64,000 nt of DNA, from positions 151,309,622 to 151,373,621 of the forward strand of contig NC_068920.1 of assembly GCF_023091745.1 (NCBI RefSeq), given 5' to 3'. Positions 11,489-23,727 of this stretch are shown here, piece after piece. The notes beneath the pieces are model-generated. The model was not told the DNA's origin. It searched no databases and worked only from the letters and a program-made list of their open reading frames with translations. This DNA is from Budorcas taxicolor (lineage: Eukaryota; Chordata; Mammalia; Artiodactyla; Bovidae). Position numbers and translations under genes: made by a program. Every line of letters starts with the position of its first letter. The first letter of the stretch is position 1.

Positions 11489-11733
11489 CAGTTTAGTTGC
11501 TAAGTCATGTCCGACACTTGTGTCCCCATGGACTATATAGCCTGCCAAGCTCCTCTGTCCATAGCATTTCCCAGGCAAGAATACTGGAGTGGGTTATCAT
11601 TTCCTTCTCCAGGGTATCTTTCCAACCCAGGGATCAAACCCGGGTCTCCTGCATTGCAGGCGGACTCCTGCACTGCAGGCGGACTCCTGCACTGCAGGCA
11701 GATTCTTCACCAACTGAGCTACAAGGGAAGCCC
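11489..11733 (-). mobile_element. Bov-tA SINE, antisense, with internal 19-bp expansion and TSD
   Basis: Complete antisense copy ending at the head motif tacaagggaagccc. The flanks aacactgaaSag at 11477-11488 and 11734-11745 are a 12-bp TSD with one mismatch. The tRNA-related segment is expanded into three 19-bp units, making the element longer than its neighbours. Confidence 0.92.
11646..11702 (-). repeat. Three tandem 19-bp units inside a Bov-tA
   Basis: Units ctcctgcaYtgcaggcRga at 11646-11664, 11665-11683 and 11684-11702 differ by one or two bases. They repeat the SINE segment next to box B, consistent with replication slippage within the element. Confidence 0.95.
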
Positions 11734-11745
11734 AACACTGAACAG

Positions 11746-12200
11746 TGATATTTGCTAAATCAGTTCCTCCTCATTCTCTGGCTTATGGCCTTCTATAACT
11801 GACCTGCCTCCTCCAGCCTGTCCTCCAGCTTTGCTACAATGAGGACCCACCTTGTGTCCTTCTTCCCTTGCCTGGACAATGTTCATCCACATAAAATGCG
11901 CATGCAAAGTAAAAGCCTATTTAGAACTAAGAATGAAACCCACGCCTGGCCTTAATGTAGAACCCTCCTTCTGCTGGGATACTGTCAGAGAAGCTCCAGT
12001 GGGGAGGTGGGGCTTTCACCCTTATTCCCTGGGAAGAAGCCCCCTCTGTAGTATCAGGAGAGACCACCCGAGGAGCAGTCATGAGGTGCCCCTCCTCCCC
12101 TAGGTAGCAGCGGAAGCTGAGCGGAAACCTGGACCCCCAGGAGCACTCGGCAGTATTGAGACAGCGTGTCCTTCTCCTGACAGCGCAGGATCACGAGAAA
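11746..12200. other. Unassigned spacer
   Basis: No recognised repeat. GC content rises at 11940-12130, without a CpG cluster or supported reading frame. Confidence 0.35.
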
Positions 12201-13195
12201 CCTGCAAAATCAGAAGATCTGAATAAGGTACAGACTCTCATCACGTAAAACCCAAAGTGTCCAGGATGTAAATGAGGATTACTTATCACACCGCAAACCA
12301 GGAAAATCTCAACTTGAATGAGAAAAGACAACTAACAGATGTCAATATGAACATCACCGATGTTGGAATTCTCTGAAAGGATTTAAAACCAACCTGAAAA
12401 AGAAAGAAAGAAAGCCTCAGCAAAGAAATTGATGATACAAAGAAAAACTAAATGTAAATTTTAGAATAGAAAAATGCGATGGATAAAATACGAAGCTTGC
12501 TGGATGGTCTCAGTATCATATCTGAAATGAGGTCAGACCAGTCTGTTGAACCTGATGTAAAATGAAAGGAATGGGCCAATGTGAACAACAGAGACATGAG
12601 CAGGCTGGCAGGGACATGAAAAGGATCTTGGAGCTATGTATTGTGATAGCAAGATATTTAGCACATGTCCCTGGGGTCTGACCAAAAGAGTCAGGATTTT
12701 AAAAGTAGCCAGAGAAACATAGCTGAAAATTACGCAAACTTGGTAGTGGGCCTCTGTTACAGATTCAAGAAGGTGAGCAAATACCAGAAAGAAGAAATCC
12801 AAAGAAACTCACAACATCACATCATAATCAAACACTTGAAATTTAAACAGCAAAGGAAAAATAGCTAGAATACAGTGAATAAGGAAAAGCACCTTACTTA
12901 TAAGAGTTAGTATAATTTAAATTAGAGCAGCTTTTTGTGAAAAATTATGGAAGCCAGAAGGAAGTGGACAATGTTTTTCAAGTGATTTAAGAAAAAAAAA
13001 GAACTGTAACCCAGAATTCCATATCATACAAAAGTATTCTACAGGAAATAAGAATAAATCCAGGCCCTCTCAGATAAAGAAAAGCTAAGAGACTTTTCAA
13101 TAGAAGACTTATCTTCAAAGGTGGATAAAGGAAGTTCACCAAAGAGAAAGCAAATAAGAGAAGAAATCTAGAAATATCAAGAATAAAAAAAAAGC
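12200..13195 (+). mobile_element. Old L1M/HAL1-like LINE segment
   Basis: Contains phrases typical of the old mammalian L1M 5' region or HAL1: aatgagaaaagacaactaacag, gttggaattctctga, cacatcataatcaaacactt, atggaagccagaaggaagtgg, cccagaattccatatc and ggccctctcagataaag. All are in the same order and orientation as in the family. It is heavily mutated with no coding capacity. The subfamily cannot be fixed by eye. Confidence 0.65.
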
Positions 13196-13481
13196 TAAGT
13201 AACCAAAAATATGAGTAAATGCAATAATTGTTTTTTCTCCTCTTGAATTTTATAAATTGTGTTTCAAAGTTAGACAAAATATCACAACATTGTCTGATTT
13301 GGCTTTCAAAGTATGTAGAGAAATTATTTAAGGCAATAATATTATAAATGGAGGTGAGTACTCGATAAAGGACAGAAATGGTATGGACCTAACAGAAGCA
13401 GAAGATATTAAGAAGAGGTGGCAAATATACACAGAAGAATTGTACAAAAACGATCTTCACAACTAAGATGATCACGATGGT

Positions 13482-14900
13482 GTGATCACTCACCTAGAGC
13501 CAGACATCCTGGAATGTGAAATCAAGTGGGCCTTAGAAGGCATCACTACGAACAAAGCTAGTGGAGGTGACAGAATTCCAGTTGAGCTATTTCAAATCCT
13601 GGAAGATGATGTTGTGAAAGTGCTGCATTCAATATGCCCACAATTTGGAAAACTCAGCAGTGGCCACAGGACTGGAAAAGGTCAGTTTTCATTCCAATCC
13701 CAAAGAGAGACAATGCCAAAGAATGCTCAAACTACCGCACAATTGCACTCATCTCACATGCTAGTAAAGTAATGCTCAAAATTCTCCAGGCCAGGCTTCA
13801 GCAATACATGAATCGTGAACTTTCAGATGTTCAAGCTAGTTTTAGAAAAGGCAGAGGAACAAGAGACCAAATTGCCAACATTCGCTGGATCATGGAAAAA
13901 GGAAGAGAGTTCCAGGAAACATCTATTTCTGCTTTATTGACTATACCAAAGCCTTTGACTGTGTGGATCACAATAAACTGTGGAAAATTCTGAGAGAGAT
14001 GGGAATACCAGACCACCTGACCTGCCTCTTGAGAAATCTGAATGCAGGTCAGGAAGCAACAGTTAGAATTGGACATGGAACAACAGACTGGTTCCAAATA
14101 GGAAAAGGAGTACGTCAAGGCTGTATATTGTCATCCAGCTTATTTAACTTATATGCAAAGTGCATCATGAGAAACGCTGGACTGGAAGAAACACAAGCTG
14201 GAATCAAGATTGCCAGGAGAAATATCAATAACCTCAGATATGCAGATGATACCACCCTTATGGCAGAAAGTGAAGAGGAACTAAAAAACCTCTTGATGAA
14301 ACTGAAAGAGGAGAGTGAAAAAGTTGACTTAAAGCTCAACATTCAAAAAACTAAGATCATGGCACCTGGTCCCATTACTTCATGGGAAATAGATGGGGAA
14401 ACAGTGGAAACAGCGGTTGACTATATTTTGGGGGGCTCAAAAATCACTGCAGATGATGATTTCAGCCATGAAATGAAAAGACGCTTACTCCTTGGAAGGA
14501 AAGTTATGACCAACCTAGATAGCATATTCAAAAGCAGAGACATTACTTTGCCAACAAAGGTCCTTCTAGTCAAGGCTATGGTTTTTCCTGTGGTCATGTA
14601 TGGATGTGAGAGTTGGACTGTGAAGAAGGCTGAGCACCGAAGAATTGATGCTTTTGAACTGTGGTGTTGGAGAAGACTCTTGAGAGTCCCTTGGACTGCA
14701 AGGAGATCCAACCAGTATGTCCTAAAGGAGATCAGTCCTGGATGTTCTTTGGAAGGACTGATGCTAAAGCTGAAACTCCAATATTTTGGCCACCTCATGT
14801 GAAGAGTTGATTCATTGGAAAAGACTCTAATGCTGGGAGGGATTGGGGGCAGAAGGAGAAGGGGACAACATAGGATGAGATGGCTGGATGGCATCACCAA
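13482..14900 (+). pseudogene. BovB reverse transcriptase remnant
   Basis: BovB encodes one protein with an APE-type endonuclease followed by an RT, used for target-primed reverse transcription in the nucleus. Here the RT is split over at least three frames: 13482-13772, 13634-13993 and 13963-14802. The last keeps the catalytic YADD at 14239-14250 (residues 93-96 of that frame), preceded by the motif B-like GVRQG. A TGA after FGHLM replaces a CGA present in sister copies, cutting off the conserved C-terminal tail. The linker and endonuclease are missing. It is inactive. Confidence 0.93.
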
Positions 14901-15002
14901 CTCAGTTACATGAGTTTGGGTGAACTCTGGGAGTTGGTGATGGACAGGGAGGCCTGGCGTGCTGGCGATTCATGGGGTTGCAAAGAGTCGGACATGACTA
15001 AG

Positions 15003-15041
15003 CTGAACTGAACTGAACTGAACTGAACTGAACTGAACTGA
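15003..15041 (+). repeat. (AACTG)n BovB 3' tail
   Basis: About seven tandem AACTG pentamers follow the BovB end. BovB and related SINEs end in short tandem repeats rather than poly(A). Confidence 0.95.
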
Positions 15042-15718
15042 AAGGAATTTAAAAAGAAAGACATCTACATTCTCTCGAGATGATAAAATGTCAACATCAG
15101 AATATTACAATGTTTTATATGTAAAAGTTATTATTGCCACCACTAAAAAATATCTGTATAAAAATTACAACAAAAATTCTTGACATAGGAACACAGAGAA
15201 CAAAAGAAGGAAAAAAGTCTGATATCAGAACTAAGTCTTAAGTCATAGACAGAATTATTCCCTCAAATTTGACTGACTGATTAATTAATCAAAAGTTGGC
15301 TATTCAAAATAAAGGGATTATGTATATCTTAGAATATATTGTATTATGTTTTTCATTTATCACCTGGAAAAATGAGCATTTACCAAATTCCCACTGGATC
15401 TATTTCTAAAATGCAAATTCATTTCTAATTTTTTGGAAAAGTTAGACAATAGATGATAACTTTTTAACAGTAATTTGGAAAGAGAGGAGAGTGGTGGTAA
15501 AGTAGATACCAATACCCACAGGGGCTCAGGACACAGAACAATGATCTCGGGTTAAAATGTCAGCCAAATTTGAGAGCACGCTCCTGTCCTCTTGAAGCGG
15601 ATTTTGTTCTTCATTTCTAATACACAGTTTCATCCACTTGAAATGCCAATTTAAAAGCATGCCTGTAAGAGCAGGACTCTGCATATTTTTGTACTAAAAA
15701 GTTATTACATTGATTTCT
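15042..15718. other. Unassigned AT-rich DNA
   Basis: No recognised element or gene. Confidence 0.4.
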
Positions 15719-15726
15719 CCCTAGTG

Positions 15727-15938
15727 CCCATACATGTACTATGTTGCCTCAGTCATGCCCGACTCTTTGTAACCCCATGGAGCCTGCTAGCTTCTCCATG
15801 GGATTCTCCAGGCAAGAATACTGGAGTGGGCTGCCATGCCCTTCTCCAGGGGATCTTCCCAACCCAGGGATCGAACCTATATCTCTATGTCTCCTGCACT
15901 GCAGGCAGATTCTTCTGCACTGGGGCCACCAGGGGAGC
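15727..15938 (-). mobile_element. Bov-tA SINE, antisense, with TSD
   Basis: Antisense copy with ggattctccaggcaagaatac, ggggatcttcccaacccag and head accaggggagccc. The direct repeat ccctagtg at 15719-15726 and 15939-15946 marks the insertion site. The first base may be shared with the element. Confidence 0.92.
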
Positions 15939-15946
15939 CCCTAGTG

Positions 15947-17214
15947 ATGTATTAATATTTACTAAAAGACCATGACAATGTACTATGTAAAAGCTGAAAT
16001 ATTTTGTACACAGGGAAGAAGTAACTTAAACAAGATATCAAGCAAGAGAAGATAAAATTTGGAATGAAAATAGGTAGATGAATTGAGTTATAAACCCTAA
16101 GAAGACATTTCTATTTAAATTGTGTAGAATAGTCTAGACTAAAACCCCTTGTCACCACACCACCTCAGGGTTTAGATAATAAATTATTCTAAGCCAGAAC
16201 TCTGACACCTTAGAAAACTAAGATGAAATGTTGACAATTCTAGCAGATTCTACTAATTTGGAAAACCAAATACAAATCAAATTATGACTTATTTGTACAG
16301 AGTGCAGGCAAAACGCACACTGTCATTTGGTTTTAAACTTCTAAACCAGGCAGTTATTCTTCTGTGTTTCTATGAAGACTTTTAAATCCATATAATCTTC
16401 AGTTGATTTATTGACAAGCTTGCTACAGGCTTGCACAAAGGAATTCTGCCTCACAAAGAAGGGGAGGGAATTACAGGTTAGAATCCAGAGCCCTGACATA
16501 AAACACCCAGTGTTTTGCTTTTTAAACATCTCAGACTTTCTAAACCTTTAAACACATATAATTGTCCTTAACATTGACAATGTCACTGCAGGTTGAAGGA
16601 ATGTGATAGAAAACAGAACCTTTTTGTTCTCCTGTCCTCGCTACAGAAAGATTACATGTTGACAGAGAAGAGAGCAAATATTTGGGGACAACTGAATGAA
16701 TGTGACCTTCTGACTCAAATACTCAGGGTCAGGGTGACCCCAGCTTGCATCTGTGTCCCTCCCTTATGCTCCTTACTCAATATGATCTTGATGTGATAAA
16801 AAAGAGAATATGTAACTTCTTTTATATAACCCTGGACAGGTGAACACAGACACACAAGCAATGCAGCTTAAAAATACTACGCAGATTTTTCAGAAAATGT
16901 TCGCTGACTTTAAATGAGCAAATTACTCTCATTTCTCTAAATATTAAGATAAATGTTGCCTTTGTAAATATGTACTTACATATGACTGGCCCTTTATGTG
17001 TCCACATGCTTCTCTCTTGCAAAACAATAAAGTTGTGAAGTGAATGCCGAGTGGTATTCTCTGATGGGCTGGTTCTTGAAAACCCAATGTGAAAGAAATC
17101 TCACCTGTATAAATCTCATCTAGGTTATTGGTGAGGGGTATGCATGGACCTGAAAAACTAACAGAAATGCTTGCTATAACATCGAGTGTGTAAAGATGTG
17201 AACACTAAGCGCTT
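15947..17214. other. Low-copy DNA, no gene seen
   Basis: About 1.27 kb without a recognised repeat. Short frames at 16341-16529 and 16593-16796 show no domain or splice context. Confidence 0.4.
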
Positions 17215-17710
17215 ATGGGGGGTAGGATGGCTTGGGAGATTGAGATTGGCACATATATAGTACAGTGTATAAAGCAGATAACTAATGAGAACTGACTGCA
17301 TAGCACAAGGAACGCTGCTCAGTGTTTCGTGGTGACCTGAAGCTCCAGTGCTTTGGCCACCTCATGCGAAGAGTTGACTCATTGGAAAAGACTCTGATGC
17401 TGGCAGGGATTGGGGGCAGGAGGAGAAGGGGACGACAGAGGATGAGATGGCTGGATGGCATCACGGACTCGATGGACGTGAGTCTGAGTGAACTCCGGGA
17501 GTTGGTGATGGACAGGGAGGCCTGGTGTGCTGCGATTCATGGGGTCGCAAGGAGTCAGACACGACTGAGCGACTGAGCTGAACTGAACTGAAGTGGGAAG
17601 GAAATCCAAGGAAAAGGAAATGTATCTGCATGTGTGGCTCGTTCACTTTTCTGTACAGCAGAAATTATTAATAACACTACGTTGTAAAGCAACTGTACTC
17701 CTATGAGAAA
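17215..17710 (+). mobile_element. Cetartiodactyl L1 3' end, interrupted by BovB
   Basis: The left part has the L1 3' UTR series gggagattgagattggcac, tatataaa-type repeats, aactgactgcatagcacaagg and cgtggtgacct. The right part resumes with gtgggaaggaaatccaag, gttcacttttctgtacagcag, aacactacgttgtaaagc and an A-rich tail. The two halves abut exactly where a BovB 3' end (17341-17591) was inserted, so the L1 is older. Confidence 0.85.
17341..17591 (+). mobile_element. BovB 3' end, nested in an L1
   Basis: Severely 5'-truncated BovB (ctttggccacctcatgcgaagag to gactgagctgaactgaactg). It still reads the conserved C-terminal peptide (RRVDSLEKTL, RWLDGITDS) openly, but has no RT. A short ctgaa is present at both junctions and may be the TSD. 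Confidence 0.92.
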
Positions 17711-19632
17711 GAAAAGAAAAAGGAAGTAAAGGAAAATAAATAAAATACATGTCCCCCCCCAGGAAAAAAATCGAGTGTGAGTCATGAACCCTCCTGGCTG
17801 ACATTTACATTGTCTTGGTGAGATCACAGGCCCCAGTTGGCTTATAATTAGCAACCAAGAAAGATAAGTTACTGGATCATTGTTTCACAGAACTGTAGTA
17901 TAACACATTTAAATTTAAAGAAAATTATCCTTTTTCAGTAAAAACCAATGTTTCATTAAACATATCCAAGGTTCACACCATTAGTTTTATTTCTGAGACT
18001 CCGTTAGATTCAAAGTGAGTAAGGGGATTAAAATTAAAGTCAGCCATCAGAAATTCACCCACCCACATGGTGATTTCAGCTCTGTCATTTGCTTAAGAAG
18101 TCCTTAACAGTGTCACGTATTGCATTTCCACTCATCAGGATTCTGCATGTCTATTAGACTGATGTGTTATCCATCATTCAGGATTTGAAACCATTTCTGA
18201 CTACCATGCTGCACTATATTTTAATAATAATTTATTCACTTATCTAACAAGTATTTTGAGAACCTGTTAGGTCCAACCTTCTGAGGGCACAAAAATACCA
18301 AGATTCTTTCCTACTTTCAAAGACAAAACAAGATGACCCCAGACAAAGGTCTGCTGTCTGAAATGATAAACTCATCTCCAAAAGTGATATAATGACACAT
18401 ACTAGCAAAGTGTTCTCTCCACGAACTTGAAGAAGCGATATTTGAATGGCGTTCTCCTCCCACCCTCTAATTATTAACGTGCACCTCACCCTTCTTTGCA
18501 AATGAATGAGCACGAATAGAGTAAATTAGGGGAAAGCTGTGACAGTGTTTCTCCATCCAGCGTAATGAATCATGATGCTCCTTTCTACTTAAGTCATTTT
18601 AAAATTTTTTTTAAAGTTTTCAGGCTCTTTTATTTCCCCTGCCTTAGGCACAAGCCATCTTGACTCTTCCATGAAGGTCAGTTAATCTATGAACAAAAGA
18701 ACATGACCACATGCATTTGAAACTTCTCTGTGAAGATCCAGATACAAGGCTTTTTGACCAAGAAAGCGCTTTATTCATTACCTTTCCAAACCATGGGTCC
18801 TAGATGTTATCATACGGAAGTCATTTATTTTCTTTAAAGGTAGAAGGAAGTATTTCAACCAGTGAATATCTATGTTACTTTTTCAAATAACTAGAAAAAT
18901 ATTTACCAACCTATCATAAACACAGCCCAGATGCTCAGACGGTTATCTTACCAACTTAAGAGAACAGCTCACTTAGTCTCTGTTGAATCAGTTTAAAAAA
19001 AAAAAAAAATCAATTTCCCAGCAGGTATTTGTGCTTCTTTTCAGATATTAAAATATTTATCTTAAAGTAACAGGTCGTCAAATAGTTGTATGTTGCTGAT
19101 TACAAATGATGCCTGTCTTTATAGACTCAAAAGTAATTCAAACACAACATATTGGAAATTATATTGCAGATAAAATACATCTATTTATCTCAAATGGCAT
19201 AGATATTGGCTACAGGGATGTTTCCAAAGTCATGAAAATGAGTTAATAGCAAAGTGTGTGAAGAATACAGAAGTCTGACAGCTCCTGAAGGCTAGAGCCA
19301 TGCAATTTTCTCCTTATTTTGCAACAAGGAAATATTGATTATTTGCACCCTGGGCTTACCTGCATCCAATATCTCTGTTTTTGTGAACTGTGATTATATT
19401 TTGTAGTAGAGTTCTTAAATGGGTATCATCAGCTAAATTCAATTTGACTGTATATAAGAAATGAACCAACAAAATACGGTAAAAAAAAAAGAGAGAGAGA
19501 CAGAGAGACTCACAAAAATTATCTGAAGACTGAAATAAGGTCTTTCTAGTGTAAAAACATCTGGTTTATGATAATTCTTTGTCAAGTGAAAACTGCTATG
19601 TAACACAAGTGTGACTATAATTCCCTGTGGAA
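17711..19632. other. Low-copy DNA with simple-sequence patches
   Basis: An A-rich tail region with C9 at 17752-17760 ends the preceding L1. The rest is largely unassigned. The 18225-18320 part (ttattcacttatctaacaagtattttgag) looks like an old MIR- or L2-type remnant. There is an A13 run near 18994 and (GA)n near 19488-19510. Confidence 0.4.
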
Positions 19633-20120
19633 CTAAAGTGAAAAATAAAAATAAACAAAGGACAGGCACCATCTTGGAGAATTGCTTTGCCCATCTTCCC
19701 TTGCTCTCACCCCATCAGAGGCAGGTCTGTGATTCCACCTGCCCAGGGCCGTGTGGGCCAAGGGCATCTGCTTGATCCAAGATGGGCAGTCTGTAAAGGC
19801 TTGGAGATCAGCATCCTGAGAGCAGTCACCATTGACAGATGAGTAAGGGTGGCTGGTGGTCAATATGGCGGCCACATCAATCCTGGGGTAGGAGAGCTCT
19901 CAGAGATGGTCCACACTGTCCTACAGGCTCCGGAGCAGGACCGAGTCCTCCTGCCCACAGCCACGACCTGCTCCCTTGACTTCATTCCCTTCCTAGGGTG
20001 ACCTTCCAACATAAGTGTTGTTCTTGAATCCTTGTATCAGAGTCGGTTTTTGAAGGGACCCAACCCAAGACAGACAGGTTGAGTATCATACAAAAAATCA
20101 CCAACTTCAGCATAAAAACT
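19633..20120. other. Possible old repeat, unassigned
   Basis: Moderately GC-rich. The end (ttgaatccttgtatcagagtcgg, then gggacccaacccaagacag) resembles the terminal phrases of widespread old mammalian LTR or DNA elements. I cannot name the family. Confidence 0.3.
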
Positions 20121-20459
20121 AAACTGTGACTCCCAGCTCTGCTATCTCTGATGAGCGATGACGGGATAGTGGTATCTACATTCAAGGTGGGTACACAAGG
20201 CTCCTAGTGGAGCCAGAACCGACTGTGTGCTGGGGAACTGCCTTAAGAGAAATCTACAGTATTCGACTAGTCCAGGGGGGTCTGCATGATACACTTCACC
20301 GAGGTCACCCTCCTGGGACAAAGGGCAGGGCTAACTGGGGCGGACAAAGGGCAAATCTGAGGGTGCAAAACCAAAATGAGCAGTACAGCTATCTCCACTG
20401 GCTTGCAGCCAACATTAGATCAGATAGCATGTGTATGAATACACCCAGTGCAGAGCCGG

Positions 20460-20590
20460 GCTCATATGATAACGTCAGCTTACTTGTTTCTCGGATAAGA
20501 GACTTGAGTGACTTAAGAGCAAAAGTGCGGCAGGGGGCGGGGGCGCGGAAATTACAGCACGTGATGGGAAGAGAATTCTCATGACATCAT
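20460..20590. promoter_or_regulatory. Clustered GC box, E-box and CRE/AP-1-like motifs
   Basis: Within 131 bases there are acgtca (CRE half-site, near 20471), a GC-rich run gggggcgggggcgcgg (near 20533-20548), a perfect E-box CACGTG (near 20558) and tgacatca (near 20582). The flanks are AT-rich. This is motif clustering only. No transcript start is visible, so the call is tentative. Confidence 0.25.
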
Positions 20591-20699
20591 GCCAGAAGTC
20601 AAGTAAGACATTTTTCTAATTGCTGCTATTTCTACAAAACCCTTCTTAATATCATATTTCTAGAGAATAGTGGAATTCCCATTCACTGTGATACTTTCA

Positions 20700-21313
20700 G
20701 ACTTTATTTTGAGGGGATCCAAAATCACTGCAGATGGTAACTGCAGCCATGCAATTAAAACACGCTTACCCCTTGGAAGAACAGTTATGACCAAACTAGA
20801 CAGTATATTAAAAAGCAGAGACATTACTTTGGCAACAAAGGTTCATCTAGTTAAGGCTATGGATTTTCCAGTGGTCGTGTATGGATGTGACAGTTGGAAT
20901 ATAAAGAAAGCTGAGTGCCGAAGAACTGATGCTTTTGAACTGTGGTGTTGAAGAAGACTCTTGAGAGTCCCCTGGACTGCAAGGAGATCCAACAAGTTCA
21001 TCCTAAAGGAAATCAGTCCTGAATGTTCACTGGAAGGACTGATGCTGAAGATGAAACTCCAATACTTTGGCCACCTGATGCTGAGAGCTGACTCATTTGA
21101 GAAGACCCTGATGCTCGGAAAAATTGAAGGCAGGAGGAGAAGGGGACAAGAGAGGATGAGATTGTTGGATGGCATCACTGACTCAGTGGACATGAGTTTG
21201 AGTAAACTCCAGGAGTTGGTGATGGATAGGGAAGGCTGGTGTGCTGCAGTCCATGGGGTTGCAAAGAGTCAGACATGACTGTGCAACTGAAATGAACTGA
21301 CCTGACCTGATGG
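20700..21313 (+). mobile_element. BovB LINE 3' fragment
   Basis: Starts at tttattttgaggggatccaaaatcac and ends at gcaactgaaatgaactgacctgacctga. It encodes the BovB C-terminal region in two pieces separated by a TGA that replaces TGG in tgttgaagaagactc (sister copies have tgttggagaagactc). tactttc on both sides (20693-20699, 21314-21320) may be a TSD. Confidence 0.92.
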
Positions 21314-21320
21314 TACTTTC

Positions 21321-22445
21321 TCCTGTTGCTGAACTTTCACTATTTAAATATTATAGCCAACCACCTCTAAAGGAGTAGCAATTCCTGCTGTGGATTTGGG
21401 AAGTGAGCACATATTAAGAATCCACACTAGGCACAAGAAAGCATCTGGGTCAGAGTGGGTCAGGATATCCAGGACCTAGCAGCATGGCTGAGCAGAAAGG
21501 TGCTGAAACCCCAACAGAACTGGGGGTTCACAGGAGAAGGGGCTTTTGCTCTGACTTTCATATCCTAGTTTTTGAAATAAGGGGTGGGGAGTAGATAAAG
21601 GAGCCACCCCGTGAGGTTCACCCCCTACTCAGTGCCCTGGGGTTCCCCCTGCACATTCCGAGTCTCTCTCCTTTCATCCATTTGGATGGATTTCAACTAG
21701 AAACCTCACACTCAACAGAAAAGGTTTGAAACCACCCAGGATCTCAAAGATTTCTTCTTCAGAAAATAAAATGTCAAGACCCAAATGTTCATCAAAACCT
21801 ACTTTTTAAATGACCAACATTTCATCTTGATTTGCCTTGCATCTAAGTCAGAGCAGAAAGCTTACATTTATTTCAAATCAACATATTTATTGAGTCTGAA
21901 CACTAAGACCCAGCTGTAAGGGTTTGTGGCCTTAGATTCATTCCAGTTTAGAATACAAAGTGGGGGGAAAGACATGCATAGAAATTCTAAATTCCACAAA
22001 GGCATAAAATAATTTATAAGTAGCTCCATAAATTTGTAGAATGTTTCTTATATAGAGAAAAATAAAGTTAGTTTAATTACTTCCAACTGGAGGAGAACTC
22101 AATAGCTTCAGTGTAGGTAAAAAATTACAGAATGTATCATTTTTTCTGAAATCTTTACCAAACAACCATCTGCTCAGTGAAAAGTCAGCTTTGCCTCATA
22201 CTATGTAATTAAAATAAGTACTTGTTCAAACTTAGCCCAGTTGTCCTAGTTAATCCCTCTGCTCTGGAATGTGGTCCAGAACATGGGAACACAAAGAAGT
22301 CGGTGTTACCCGCAGGCTGACTTTTGGTTTCAGGCAACAAAACTGAAAAAATATTTATTATAAAATATTTTTGAAACACCTGTGAGTCGGTATTAATTGC
22401 TTTACAAAGTGCGTGTCAAATTGTCCTGTGAAGAACTGACAAGTA
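21321..22445. other. Low-copy DNA, no gene seen
   Basis: About 1.1 kb without recognised repeats or supported frames. Confidence 0.4.
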
Positions 22446-22738
22446 TTTTTTTTGTTTATTACATTGAAGTTTAGTGAATTTACAATGTTGTGCTGATTTT
22501 TGCTGCACAGCAGAGGGACTCAGTCATACATATATATGTATTCTTTTTCATACTCTTTTCCTTTACATATTATCACAGGATATCGAATATAGTTCCCTGT
22601 GCTATACAGTGGTACTTTGCTGTTTATCCATCCTATATATAATAGTTTGCATCTGTTAATCCCAAACTCCCTGTCTATTCTTCCCTCACTCCCCCTTCCC
22701 CTTGCAGCCTCAAATCTGTTCTCTGTATCTGTGAGTTG
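22446..22738 (-). mobile_element. Cetartiodactyl L1 3' UTR fragment, antisense
   Basis: The + strand reads the antisense L1 3' UTR phrases: gctgcacagcagagggactcag, catactcttttcctttac, ttatcacaggatat, agttccctgtgctatacagt, tttatccatcctatatataatag and ccaaactccc. It carries no coding sequence. Confidence 0.82.
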
Positions 22739-23727
22739 ACATATATTTTAAAGGCCTGGGAGAAAAAAAAAAAAGATCACTATAAGAGCAGTGATGTATC
22801 AAAACATAGCCAAGTGTTTTCATTAAGACTAAAGGGAATTTTACAAATTACTTCCAACTGGCATTTGACAGAGACCAGCTTCTACAAGATGGATATGCGG
22901 CCTGTCCTTGAACGCCTGGCTTTGTGAAGGCCTGAGCTAACACCAATATTTACTTATTTGCCTAATGCAATTTTATAGCAGCTAAAATGGTGCCTCTGAT
23001 CATCTCTCTGTGTGTTGCAGTCAAGGTCACATCCACCAAAGGTGCCTTGATGCCTTTCAAATTTAACCTCTGCTCCTTCATTCCACCTGGCCGTGTATCA
23101 TGCTGCTGGTTCCAAACCAGCTACCCCTCCCCATCTATTTCTGGGTTTGTTTCTGTAGGAAATAGGTACCCATGTCTTGGCCTTGAAGCTATTAAGAACT
23201 CTTGTTCCTGACCTTGTGTTTTATTCTTTACCCGGACACATCACAACCAGCCTCGTACATGAGGCCCATCAGTGCCATGGTATCAATTACATCATTTTGA
23301 CATCTCTTTTCTCCACCGTTTGTCCAAGTCTCCTGGTAAGAAATGAGTTATTTATCTTTTTTGATTTGAAACAAGTGTTACGTGATCTACTTATGTTTTT
23401 ATTCTGAAAACTCAGAATGAAAATTCCTCTTTGAAAGATGATGCTTTTTCCCCTCTTTTTTCAAAGTTAAACATGTCATCTCTAGTTATTTATTGGTCCA
23501 CTTGCATATGTACATTCCACAAAAGCTGGGAAATAAATATAATTGGCAAAACTTCAGATTTGTAATTTTTTAGGGACAGTAAGTACACTTATAACTACTT
23601 ATTACTACTGATAACTTTATCAGTTGTGCTACAGATATGAATTATTCTAGAGTTCACACTATCCTTTATGATTGAGATAACAGCTAGGCATAGCTCATAT
23701 GAAGATAAAATAAGATCTACAAACAAG
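22739..23727. other. Low-copy DNA, no gene seen
   Basis: No recognised element. The frame at 22987-23211 (74 codons) is open but lacks any recognisable domain. Confidence 0.4.

Larger units (their letters stand above)
13360..15041 (+). mobile_element. BovB LINE, 5'-truncated, complete 3' end
   Basis: Begins within the linker upstream of the RT (ctcgataaaggacagaaatgg) and runs to the BovB 3' end with a tandem AACTG tail (about 15003-15041). It carries most of the RT and the C-terminal region, broken by frameshifts and stops. At about 1.7 kb it is roughly half of a full BovB (about 3.2 kb). No clear TSD was found. Confidence 0.95.

Noticed and set aside
15003..15041. Independent pentanucleotide satellite
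   Set aside because: It is the normal tandem AACTG tail of the adjacent BovB.
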